A DNA stretch of 42,504 nt from Caldilineaceae bacterium (GTDB lineage: Bacteria; Chloroflexota; Anaerolineae; Caldilineales; Caldilineaceae). The stretch's first letter is position 1. Every line of letters begins with the position of its first letter. Both the position numbers and the translations under genes were made by a program. The stretch is taken from NCBI GenBank assembly GCA_020634815.1, contig JACKBA010000048.1, positions 1 to 42,504 of the forward strand. The letters run 5' to 3'. Of this stretch, positions 15,016 through 24,319 are shown in pieces. Under the pieces are notes generated by a model, which saw only the letters and a list, made by a program, of their open reading frames with translations, had not been told where the DNA came from and made no database searches.

Positions 15016-18000
15016 TTACCGCGTTCTGGCATTCACAGGGCTTGACCATGCCGAGACGAGGGGCGGCGAACTGGTCGTGAATGCCCGGATCAGGTACCAA
15101 TAGGTGGTGGCAGTCGTCAACCCCGTATCTGTGAAGTTGGTGGTCGAGAGCGATGCAGCCGGCGCTACCGGCGCCCAATCTGTGCCGTTCAGACTCCGCC
15201 AGATCTCGTAGCGCACGGGCTGACCGGCCTGCACGTTATTCCAGGAGAGCGAAATGCTGTTGACGGTGCGGTTGGTGACCCGGAGATTGGTCGGCACAGG
15301 GAAGGGCACCGCGATCGTCACCGTGGCCGGATCGGATTGAACCGGCGGATTGACATTGCCGTTCACGGCCACCAGTTCGTACGTGAAGCTCATGCCCAGC
15401 ACAATGCTGCGATTGTCCGTGTAGGAGGTGGTGTTGTTGCCGTTCAAGGTCACCGGCGGGACGGCCGTATTGCCGCCCGTGCGGGTGAGCACGTATGCGG
15501 TCGCGCCGGAGGTTCGATTCCACGTTACGCGTAGCTGATTGCCATTCTGCACCGTTGCCGCCAGGTTGCTCGGCGTCGGCGGCTTGACATCCACCCCCGT
15601 CTGCACGGTCACTGCATCGGAGACCGCACTGCCCGCCGCGTTGAAGGTCGTGACGCGGTAGCGATAGGTCGTATCCGATCCGACCGTGCGATCCACGTAA
15701 GCGGTCTGATTGGCGCCGGCCGTATAGATCAGCGTATAGGGACCTCTGCTCGCCGAGCGTTCGATCTTGAATCCGATCTCGTTGGCGGGATTCCCCCAGT
15801 TCGCAGGGATCGGTGGCGTTGGATCCTGCCATGTGAGCGCGACTTGCGATTGACCGGGCGCCGGCAGCGAGGCATCGGCCGTCACCGGATTGGGCTTGGC
15901 CGGCAGGCTCTTCAGCGCGTTCAGAATGATCGGCCGCATCATGTCCATTTCTTCATGGCTGAGAATATGGCAGTGCCACACGTACTCCCAGCCAAAGTTC
16001 ACGATCTGGTTCACGATGCCCGGCACGATGGGGTTGCCGTTGGTATCCACGTTGTTGAACCCACCCGTTGCGCCCAGCGGCATCATCGGGTTCAGCGGCC
16101 GGATGCTATCGGGAAGGCCGAAGGGCGCCTTGGGCATGATCGGGCGCAGGGCAACCGTTGTATCTTCCAGCGGGCTGACACGCACCGTGTCCTTCCAGCC
16201 CAACTCGTTCGCGTCAGGCCGCCGGATGATTCCATCCCACCCCACGCGATTGATCAGTTGGACATCGAACAGGTGGAAGTGGATCGGATGCGTGTCCACT
16301 CCGTTGTGCGTGATCTTCCAGATCTGCGTGCCATCGTCGGTCGTGCTGATCGGTTGCGCTTCGACGCCGAACGGGACATCGAGCGCGTTGACGATCTCGC
16401 TGGCCGGATTCACATAGGGATAGAGGATCATGTTCTGCGCCAGCGCGTTGGCGTTGGGCGCCTCGACGCCCAGGAAGCCACTCATGCGGCCGTATTCGGG
16501 ATCGAAGGCTTCGCCCATCTCATCCTGGATCTGCTTCGGCGCCAGTGGCATGGTCAACTGATTATTCGACAGCGTGCTGAAGGTCAACGCCGTGTTGAAG
16601 ATCTGCACGAGGCCCGCCAGCGGTCCGTTCGATGGGAACGACGATCCATAGGCCGAGTTATAAGGGCTCTGGCCGACGATGATGGGGTGCTGGGACGACT
16701 CAAAGACGCCGGAGCCGTCAGCATGATGGACGAATGCCGCTTCGAGCTTGGCAAGATCGAAGTCCGGGGCCGGCGCGCTAGCCGCCACCTTGATCTGCAT
16801 CATGGTACGCGTGTTTGGGCCGTAGCCGGCAATCGTGGATGGCGCGCCGCCACTGGTGCGTAGATCGGCATTGCCGGTGTAGTAATCGTAGCGTGGGTCG
16901 CGTGCGGGGAACGCCGCCGGCGCATCGTTGTAAAGAATAAGCGTCTGCCCGGCGAACTTGGCGAAGTCTACGATGACATCGGCGCGCTCACCGGGTCCGA
17001 GCAGCAACGAATGCTGGTCGACATTGCCGGCATTGAACACGGTCGGATCGGTTACCCAGGTGATGTGCTGCGGCGGAATCACGGCCGGTGCCGGCAAGAA
17101 ACCACCCTCCGTGCCGATCTGGATCCAGTCGGGACCGGGCGTGCTGAGCGTGGTGTTGGGCGTGGGGAAGGAGCCAGCCGGATCGGTCAGGGCCGCGTTG
17201 ACCTCGTCGGGATTCAGCGCGACTTCGGTGCAGGCAACGCCGCTGGCCTCAGGCGCCGGCGCAACGTTGGTTGGGTCGCACGGCGCGCCATTGGCGTCGA
17301 CCGCCTTGTACAGCGACAGATTGAAGAAGCGATCGTTGGCGGCATTCAAAATGCGGAACCGATACGCCTTGGGCTCCACCGTCATGGTCGGATAGGCGGC
17401 GCCATTGATCATTGGCGTGTCGTGATACGCTTCCATGCCCATGGAGAGATTTGGCACGCCCGGAATCTGCGGCGGTTCGCACCAGGTGGTATCCGGGTTG
17501 CAGCCGGCGTCATAATAGGGGTTGGGCATGGGGCCGTATTGCAGGTTGATGGTCGGCGGCCAGAACCAGGGACCATATGCCCAGCGCCCAAAGGCATTGA
17601 CACCGGACGCATCGCCCGGATTCTGGGCCGGCACATAGACATGCGGCAGCCACAGATTACCCTTGCCGCCCCATCGCGCCGTGTCCCAGGTCGGATCTTC
17701 CGTAGCGAGCTGAGCAGGATCCGGAACAAACGTCTTGTCCTGAAGCACCAGCGGAATCTCGTCCGCCGGCACGACACCGTCCTGCTTCAGCTTCTGCTCC
17801 GCATTGTCCGTGAGCAGGTAAGGTCCTGCACCGCCAACATAGACATTCAGGCGCGTGATGCCCCAGGCATGGTCGTGGTACCAGAGTAGCCGCGCGCTTT
17901 GCTGGTTGGTGTAAAACAGCGTGACAGCGCCGGGTCCGGGATCGGGCATATCCGGCACATTTTGCACGCTGACCCCACGCGGATACGGCGTATCCTCGCC

Positions 18001-19059
18001 GGCCGGAGTAATCCACTGATGCGGCGTGCCATCGCTGATCCACGGCGTGATGCCACCATGCAGATGGAGCACCGCACGATTTTCCGTGTAACAGCCACGC
18101 GGCTTGGGCGACTCGCCACACGCAGGGTTCTGCGGGTCCATGACTGCCGTATCGCCCATCTCTGGCCCCATGCCTGACCCCATGACCGTGGTGTCGACCG
18201 GGACAAATAGATCGCCGTCCTGGCCAGTCGGCAGCAGGTTACGGAATAGGATTCGCACCGGTCTGTCTTTCGTGGCCGAGATTGCCGGGCCCAGGTAATG
18301 GGGAGTGTCCACGGCATAAACGGGATTGCCGTCGATGAGAATCGGCGTGGGCGCGCCTTCCATGCTTTCATTGACCAGTGCGACATGCTTGCTGACACCG
18401 GCATTCTCGGCTGTTTCGAGTTGCACATAGCCGCGCAACAGAGTGGCCGGCAGATCAGGATGCATCTGCTCCCGGTACTGGACGATAGCCAGCTCATAGT
18501 AGTCGGAGCCGGGGTAGCTGGTCGTGTCGGCAACTGCGACCGGGATATATTGGCCTAGATTGTTGGCGCCCGTTGGTCCCAAGCCCGGTAGTGAACTCAT
18601 GAACTTGCGAATCCCGCCTGTGATCGCACCGGTGACCTCGGGCAGCGGGCTATTTGCATAGTTTGGATAGGGCCCGTAATAGTGCGGCGATCCGCCCATC
18701 GCGCCAACCGGCACCTCACCCGTGACCGTTGCCGGCTCCAACCCAAGCGCCGCAGCCCGTGCTGCAGCGGCCTGGCGCTCGGCCGGCGAGACTCTGCCGT
18801 GCTTGTTGTTGCCCCAGTCACCGGTTGGCGGCGGCGGTGTGTCTTCCGGGGTCGCCGGTGCAGAGGCCGGCTCCTGCTCCGGGTTGGCCGCGACGTCTTG
18901 CGCCTCTGCGGAATCGGCGCCGTCAGCAATGAGGGGCAGAAATGCATTCGATTGAGGCGGTTGTGCGTCGGCGCCTGGGTCATCTTGGGCAAGCGCCGGG
19001 AAGGACATCAAACTCAATAGAAGCGATAAGAGCATCAATACGGGAAGTAACCTGCGCAT
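15016..19059 (-). CDS. large secreted multicopper oxidase with C-terminal FN3 domains
   Basis: A 1347-residue exported protein, about twice the usual size for multicopper oxidases. A signal peptide (1-24, ending ALA) is followed by a Pro/Ala-rich region containing NAFLPLIADG. All four copper motifs are present: His332-Leu-His334 (HLHGG), His395-Asp-His397 (WYHDHAWG), His924-x-x-His927-Phe-His929, and His1029-Cys1030-His1031 with His1035 and a probable axial Met1040. This gives type 1, 2 and 3 copper sites for substrate oxidation coupled to reduction of O2 to water. Three fibronectin type III domains fill about 1055-1347. The start has AAGGAG 5 nt upstream. The substrate is unknown; a metal ion, phenolic or bilirubin-type substrate is possible. 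It is probably cotranscribed with the propeller gene. Confidence 0.9.
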   Translation of the reverse strand: MRRLLPVLMLLSLLLSLMSFPALAQDDPGADAQPPQSNAFLPLIADGADSAEAQDVAANPEQEPASAPATPEDTPPPPTGDWGNNKHGRVSPAERQAAAARAAALGLEPATVTGEVPVGAMGGSPHYYGPYPNYANSPLPEVTGAITGGIRKFMSSLPGLGPTGANNLGQYIPVAVADTTSYPGSDYYELAIVQYREQMHPDLPATLLRGYVQLETAENAGVSKHVALVNESMEGAPTPILIDGNPVYAVDTPHYLGPAISATKDRPVRILFRNLLPTGQDGDLFVPVDTTVMGSGMGPEMGDTAVMDPQNPACGESPKPRGCYTENRAVLHLHGGITPWISDGTPHQWITPAGEDTPYPRGVSVQNVPDMPDPGPGAVTLFYTNQQSARLLWYHDHAWGITRLNVYVGGAGPYLLTDNAEQKLKQDGVVPADEIPLVLQDKTFVPDPAQLATEDPTWDTARWGGKGNLWLPHVYVPAQNPGDASGVNAFGRWAYGPWFWPPTINLQYGPMPNPYYDAGCNPDTTWCEPPQIPGVPNLSMGMEAYHDTPMINGAAYPTMTVEPKAYRFRILNAANDRFFNLSLYKAVDANGAPCDPTNVAPAPEASGVACTEVALNPDEVNAALTDPAGSFPTPNTTLSTPGPDWIQIGTEGGFLPAPAVIPPQHITWVTDPTVFNAGNVDQHSLLLGPGERADVIVDFAKFAGQTLILYNDAPAAFPARDPRYDYYTGNADLRTSGGAPSTIAGYGPNTRTMMQIKVAASAPAPDFDLAKLEAAFVHHADGSGVFESSQHPIIVGQSPYNSAYGSSFPSNGPLAGLVQIFNTALTFSTLSNNQLTMPLAPKQIQDEMGEAFDPEYGRMSGFLGVEAPNANALAQNMILYPYVNPASEIVNALDVPFGVEAQPISTTDDGTQIWKITHNGVDTHPIHFHLFDVQLINRVGWDGIIRRPDANELGWKDTVRVSPLEDTTVALRPIMPKAPFGLPDSIRPLNPMMPLGATGGFNNVDTNGNPIVPGIVNQIVNFGWEYVWHCHILSHEEMDMMRPIILNALKSLPAKPNPVTADASLPAPGQSQVALTWQDPTPPIPANWGNPANEIGFKIERSASRGPYTLIYTAGANQTAYVDRTVGSDTTYRYRVTTFNAAGSAVSDAVTVQTGVDVKPPTPSNLAATVQNGNQLRVTWNRTSGATAYVLTRTGGNTAVPPVTLNGNNTTSYTDNRSIVLGMSFTYELVAVNGNVNPPVQSDPATVTIAVPFPVPTNLRVTNRTVNSISLSWNNVQAGQPVRYEIWRSLNGTDWAPVAPAASLSTTNFTDTGLTTATTYWYLIRAFTTSSPPLVSAWSSPVNARTR

Positions 19060-19129
19060 AGTTTCTCCTTTGGGTCACTCAATAAGCGAACAGCCCGGCA
19101 TTGCGCCGGAACTATCAAGGCCAAGCGGT

Positions 19130-19154
19130 CCATACCGGCGTATTGCCGGTATGG
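19130..19154. promoter_or_regulatory. 10-bp perfect hairpin upstream of the multicopper oxidase
   Basis: The arms CCATACCGGC and GCCGGTATGG flank the loop GTATT, about 70 bp upstream of the oxidase start codon. A smaller CCGGC/GCCGG hairpin lies between it and the gene. In the 5' leader it could be an operator or an mRNA structure; no factor is assigned. Confidence 0.5.
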
Positions 19155-19746
19155 GTAATGCCGCGCACGCCAGGAACGCCCACGGCTGCCCGAAGCGACC
19201 CATACGAGGGATAGCTGTTGCAGGCAGCGCGACGCAACGTGCAATCTCTTGTCAGGTAGAAATGTCCAGGAATCGAAAGTGGCAGGGTGGCATGTGCACC
19301 ACAAAACGCGATCTACTCACCGCATTGGAAAAGCCGATGCATTTCCAGTAATTGTGATTGTACTCTGGTTAGACTGACTATGGAACGCGTCAATTGACGT
19401 ATACCGTCTCCTACCTTCGAGACCCGGGAGGCTGGACATTCTGTGATGCGATGGTTTTGCAGCTCGTGCCTCGTGCCGCGCGCCTCCGACCGTGTCACCC
19501 AGCACCGGTTACGCGGCGACAAGGGATCATGTCGAAGACCCGGGAGCGTTCGTTTTTCCCCAAGAGGCGGGTAAGGTACGAAGCGGACGTGCATCGCCAA
19601 GGCATGGCGACACCTGATCGGCGCGCTGGGATAGCGATTCAGATAAATACTGGCGTTACCTTGAAGCGGCTCCGATGGTCATGGCCGCATCGCTGCTGAT
19701 GGATGGATGTTCCCGCATATAGAGGGGGCCAACGGTTGGCGCGCGT

Positions 19747-19826
19747 GCCGGCCGCGAAAATCACGGCCGGCAAGTTGAGGAATCAGTGGAGGCATACGAT
19801 TCGGCGCATGTCCTAGCGCCGAATCG
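19747..19826 (-). terminator. tandem hairpins downstream of the CoxE-like gene
   Basis: Two perfect stems lie just past the CoxE-like stop codon on the minus strand. The first has arms CGATTCGGCGC and GCGCCGAATCG (11 bp, 19797-19826); the second GCCGGCCG and CGGCCGGC (8 bp, 19747-19771). Neither has a long U-tract, but together they plausibly end the MoxR-CoxE transcript. Confidence 0.55.
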
Positions 19827-19851
19827 ATGCGCGCATCGTTACCGTGGACTA

Positions 19852-21237
<1,386 letters not shown>

Positions 21238-21264
21238 GGGTGTTTGCTCCTATATGAACAGAGG

Positions 21265-21326
21265 GGGAGAGTGGGAGACGTGGTCACGCTATCCCCTATC
21301 CCCCTCTCCCTGGCTCCCACTCTCCC
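21265..21326. repeat. 13-bp inverted repeat with heptamer arrays between moxR and the coxE-like gene
   Basis: GGGAGAGTGGGAG (21265-21277) and CTCCCACTCTCCC (21314-21326) are perfect inverted copies. Between them lie TATCCCC twice and CTCTCCC, again in a 7-nt register (21290-21310). The element fills most of the gap between the two genes, beginning 2 nt past the moxR stop codon. Confidence 0.85.
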
Positions 21327-21328
21327 GA

Positions 21329-22294
21329 TCAGTTCCTCCACCGCGACGCCCGGTCGTCGTCGTCGACGCGTGCGCCCTTGTCCGTCACCTCGATGCGGCG
21401 CTTGACCTTCTGCAGGTCGCTCTCATGCTTGAGCAGGACGCTGAGCGTGTTTTCCAGCGTCTCGCGATCGAGCTGCCTGGCGTTGAGCGCCACCAGCGAC
21501 TTGGCCCAGTCCAGCGTCTCGGAAATACTGGGCGACTTGCGCAACTCCAGGTTGCGCAGACGATGCACCAGGTCGACCGCCTGTTGCGCCAGCTTCGGCG
21601 CAAGCTCCGGCACCTTGAGACGCACGACGGCCATCTCTTGCTCGACCGACGGGTAGCCGATGAAGAGGTAGAGACAGCGCCGCTTGAGCGCCTCGCTCAA
21701 CTCGCGCGTATTGTTGCTCGTCAGCAGCACCAGCGGTCGATGTACTGCCGCCAGCGTGCCCAGCTCCGGCACCGTCACCTGGAAATCGCTCAACACCTCG
21801 AGCAGGAAGGCTTCGAATTCGGCGTCGGCGCGGTCGATCTCATCGATGAGCAGCACCGTCGGCTTTTCGTTGAGAATCGCCTTGAGCAGCGGGCGCTGGA
21901 GCAGGAAGCGCATGGAGAAGAAGACGTCCTCTTCTTGCGCCAGGCGGTCGGCAGCTTGGGCCAGCGTATTGGCGCCGGCCAGGGTGTCCTGCAACTTGTC
22001 GCGCAGAAGCTGCGTGTAGAGCAGTTGCTTGGCGTACTCCCATTCGTAGAGCGCCTTGGTCTCGTCCAGCCCTTCATAACATTGCAGGCGGATCAGCTCA
22101 CGGCCGGTGGCGCCGGCGATGCTCTTGGCCAGCTCCGTCTTGCCCACGCCGGCCGGCCCTTCGCAAAGCAGTGGCTTGCCCAACTGGCTGGTCAGAAAGA
22201 CGGTCGTCGCAATCTCGTCGCTGGCAATATACTGCTGCCCGCCGAGATCGTCCTTGACCTGAGCCGGGGATTTGAAAACCTGGGTGTCGCTCAC
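21329..22294 (-). CDS. MoxR-family AAA+ ATPase
   Basis: A 321-residue AAA+ ATPase of the MoxR family. Walker A is GPAGVGKT (residues 46-53), Walker B is VLLIDEID, sensor 1 is VLLTSNNTREL, and an arginine finger lies in KRRCLYLF. MoxR ATPases pair with VWA proteins to remodel or insert cofactors into partner enzymes in the cytoplasm. The GTG at 22292-22294 is chosen because AGGGAG lies 6-8 nt upstream and family homology begins after it; an upstream ATG at 22331 has no such site. It is the first gene of the pair with the CoxE-like protein. The client enzyme is not in this pair, though molybdoenzyme-related genes lie just downstream. Confidence 0.9.
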   Translation of the reverse strand: MSDTQVFKSPAQVKDDLGGQQYIASDEIATTVFLTSQLGKPLLCEGPAGVGKTELAKSIAGATGRELIRLQCYEGLDETKALYEWEYAKQLLYTQLLRDKLQDTLAGANTLAQAADRLAQEEDVFFSMRFLLQRPLLKAILNEKPTVLLIDEIDRADAEFEAFLLEVLSDFQVTVPELGTLAAVHRPLVLLTSNNTRELSEALKRRCLYLFIGYPSVEQEMAVVRLKVPELAPKLAQQAVDLVHRLRNLELRKSPSISETLDWAKSLVALNARQLDRETLENTLSVLLKHESDLQKVKRRIEVTDKGARVDDDDRASRWRN

Positions 22295-22342
22295 AAAACT
22301 CTCCCTTTTGAACGATTTGCGTGTCGCACGCAATGGGGGCGA

Positions 22343-22371
22343 AGTGTACCCGATGTAGCGGGGTTTGTAAA
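22343..22371 (-). promoter_or_regulatory. sigma70-type promoter for the MoxR-CoxE pair
   Basis: On the minus strand TTTACA (-35, 22366-22371) and TACACT (-10, 22343-22348) are separated by exactly 17 nt. They lie about 50 bp upstream of the moxR GTG start. They match 5/6 and 4/6 of the consensus. Confidence 0.6.
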
Positions 22372-22559
22372 TCGGTTTTCACTATACCCGTCCGGGCCGC
22401 CGCAGTCGGTGACCTACGCTGCAATGGGATCGCGCAGGCCAGATTCGGGGCAGGCCATGGCATTGCACGGACGCATGCCGCTCGCACGGTTCGGCGCCAG
22501 GGTGCGCGCCGCGGTAGAATGTGCGGGTTATCTTTTCCCTACTGCCAAGGAGCGACCCT

Positions 22560-23711
22560 ATGGATGATCATCGTCTCATCACCTTTGCCCAGGACCTCGT
22601 GCGCCTGCCCAGCCCGAGCGGTCGCGAGCGCGCCGTCGCCGAGCGCGTGCAGGAGGAGATGCAGGCGCTCGGCTTCGACCGCGTGTGGATGGACGAGTAC
22701 GGCAGCGTCGTCGGCATTGTCGAGGGCGCCTGGCCCGGCAAGACCGTCCTGCTCGACGCGCACACGGATACCGTGGGCATTTCGCCCGGCGTGCCCTGGG
22801 TGCACGATCCCTTTGCTGCGACCATCGAGAACGACGCCATCTACGGTCGCGGCGCCGCCGATATGAAGGGCGCGCTGGCGGCCATGGTCCACGCTGCTGC
22901 CACGCTCGACCGCAAGGAGCTTGCCGGACGCGTGGTGGTCAGCGCGTCCACTTTGGAGGAAGTGCTGGAGGGCGTCGCTCTTCACGCGGTCATGGATGAG
23001 ACGATGCCCGATTTCGTCATCATCGGCGAGGCGACGGACCTCAACCTGAGTCGCGGCGGCCGCGGCCGCGCCGAGGTACACCTGACTACGGTCGGCCGGC
23101 CCTCGCACTCCTCGGCGCCGCACCTGGGACGCAACGCCGTGCTCGACATGATGCGCGTCGTTGCCGCCGTCGAGCAGATCCGGTTGCCCGACAACGCGAT
23201 CATGGGGCCGGCCATCCTGGCGCTGACCGACATCATCTCCGACCCCTATCCCGGCCACTCGGTCATTCCCAGCGTGTGCAAAGTGACCTACGACCGCCGC
23301 CTATTGCCCGGCGAGGACGCAGCCACCGTGTTGGACGCAATCACCGGGCTGGCGGATCTTGCGGATATACAGTTGAAGGCGGAGATCGGAATCGGCGAGT
23401 ATGCAGCGTTCACGGGTGCCGTGCAGCGCTGCGAAAAGTTCTTCCCGGCGTGGCTGTACGAGGAGAACGAACCCTTTGTCGCAGCGGCGCTGGGGGCGCT
23501 TCACGCGGCCGGCATCGAAGCCGAACCGAGCGCCTATCGCTTCTGCACGAACGCGGCCTACAGTGCGGGGATTGCCGGCGTGCCGACCGTGGGCTTTGGC
23601 CCGGCCACCGAAGCGGACGCCCACGTCATCGACGAGCGGCTGCGCATCGCCGACCTGCTGGCCGCGGCCAAGGGCTACCGTGCGATCATCGAGTCCTTCC
23701 TGGCCGGCTAG
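22560..23711 (+). CDS. M20-family zinc hydrolase, YgeY-like
   Basis: A 383-residue M20 metallopeptidase-family amidohydrolase. Metal-binding motifs include LLDAHTDTVG, GRGAADMKGALAAMV and the Glu pair in STLEEVLEG, with PSHSSAPHLGRNAV in the lid/dimerisation domain. The layout is that of the YgeY branch, linked in many bacteria to selenium-dependent molybdenum hydroxylase genes, although relatives include deacylases and dipeptidases. The ATG has AAGGAG about 9 nt upstream, and a possible -10 (TAGAAT, 22515-22520) lies 40 bp upstream. A YqeC-MocA fusion lies about 600 bp further on in the same direction, which supports the selenium/molybdenum link. The exact substrate is unknown. Confidence 0.85.
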   Translation: MDDHRLITFAQDLVRLPSPSGRERAVAERVQEEMQALGFDRVWMDEYGSVVGIVEGAWPGKTVLLDAHTDTVGISPGVPWVHDPFAATIENDAIYGRGAADMKGALAAMVHAAATLDRKELAGRVVVSASTLEEVLEGVALHAVMDETMPDFVIIGEATDLNLSRGGRGRAEVHLTTVGRPSHSSAPHLGRNAVLDMMRVVAAVEQIRLPDNAIMGPAILALTDIISDPYPGHSVIPSVCKVTYDRRLLPGEDAATVLDAITGLADLADIQLKAEIGIGEYAAFTGAVQRCEKFFPAWLYEENEPFVAAALGALHAAGIEAEPSAYRFCTNAAYSAGIAGVPTVGFGPATEADAHVIDERLRIADLLAAAKGYRAIIESFLAG

Positions 23712-23719
23712 CGGTGTAT

Positions 23720-23807
23720 GTGACAAGATGACAAGGTGAGGGAGCAACCGGCGGTCAACGTGACCGCTCCGTCATCCCCTCATCTTGTCACCACGCCATC
23801 TTGTCAG
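23720..23807. terminator. inverted octamer-type repeats between convergent genes
   Basis: The left arm has GTGACAAG and ATGACAAG in tandem followed by GTGAGGG (23720-23742). The right arm has CCCCTCATCTTGTCACC and CCATCTTGTCAG (23776-23807), which is complementary. A smaller hairpin, GCGGTCA-ACG-TGACCGC (23751-23767), is nested in the loop. It fills the 100-bp gap between the M20 gene and the convergent zinc-ribbon gene and may end both transcripts. Confidence 0.65.
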
Positions 23808-23811
23808 ACAA

Positions 23812-24240
23812 TCACCCCTCGCCCAACTGCCGCGCCGTGCACAGCGCGTCCTTGCCGCAATGGGGACAAGCGTAGCCCGGTCGTTTCGTCCAGTGGATGG
23901 CATCGGCCAACGGTTCGCCGCAGTGAGGACAGGGCATCGCAAAGGCCTGAAGCACGCGCCACTGCCAGTAGTTGTTGCCAAAGTAGACCATGATGAAAAG
24001 CAGCGCCGCCAGCAGCAAAAAGAAAGCCAGTCCCGTGTCACCTGACGCGTTGCGACTGACCCAGAAGCTGGTGGCAAAAACGACCACCAGCCCGACGACC
24101 AGGAAGGTCAGCAGCACCTTGGCGCCGCGCGTGCGCGCCCGGCGCACCGCACGCTGCAGATCGACCTCGTCGGCATCAAGCACCTTGCCGGCGAGCACGA
24201 CCCTGGTTTCTGTTGTCGATTGTGAGGGTTGTTCTGTCAT
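23812..24240 (-). CDS. two-helix membrane protein with C-terminal zinc ribbon
   Basis: A 142-residue protein that I cannot assign to a named family. After a polar N-terminus (about 1-40) there are two predicted membrane helices, about 43-65 (LLTFLVVGLVVVFATSFWV) and about 74-92 (LAFFLLLAALLFIMVYF). The C-terminal domain has two CPHCG motifs about 23 residues apart, typical of a zinc ribbon that would face the cytoplasm or act in oligomerisation. The ATG at 24238-24240 has AGGAG close upstream; a longer reading from 24288 lacks a good site. It is divergent from the YqeC-MocA gene. No function is proposed. Confidence 0.75.
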   Translation of the reverse strand: MTEQPSQSTTETRVVLAGKVLDADEVDLQRAVRRARTRGAKVLLTFLVVGLVVVFATSFWVSRNASGDTGLAFFLLLAALLFIMVYFGNNYWQWRVLQAFAMPCPHCGEPLADAIHWTKRPGYACPHCGKDALCTARQLGEG

Positions 24241-24319
24241 GTTCTCCTGCCCGCATGTGGTCCATTTTCCAGCCTCTGAGTATCGCACAGAGCGCCCATA
24301 ACGAGTAAGTCGTCACGCC

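Larger units (their letters stand above)
19060..19851. other. 792-bp non-coding, hairpin-rich region
   Basis: No open frame here has family-like sequence or a start with a ribosome-binding site. The stretch holds at least five inverted repeats: CCGGC-ATTGC-GCCGG (19095-19109), a 10-bp stem (19130-19154), GCCAAC-G-GTTGGC (19728-19740), an 8-bp stem (19747-19771) and an 11-bp stem (19797-19826). It also has two copies of CTCGTGC in tandem (19463-19476) and two copies of GACCCGGGAG about 110 bp apart (near 19428 and 19537). The oxidase promoter must lie within it, but no clear -35/-10 pair was found. Confidence 0.6.
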
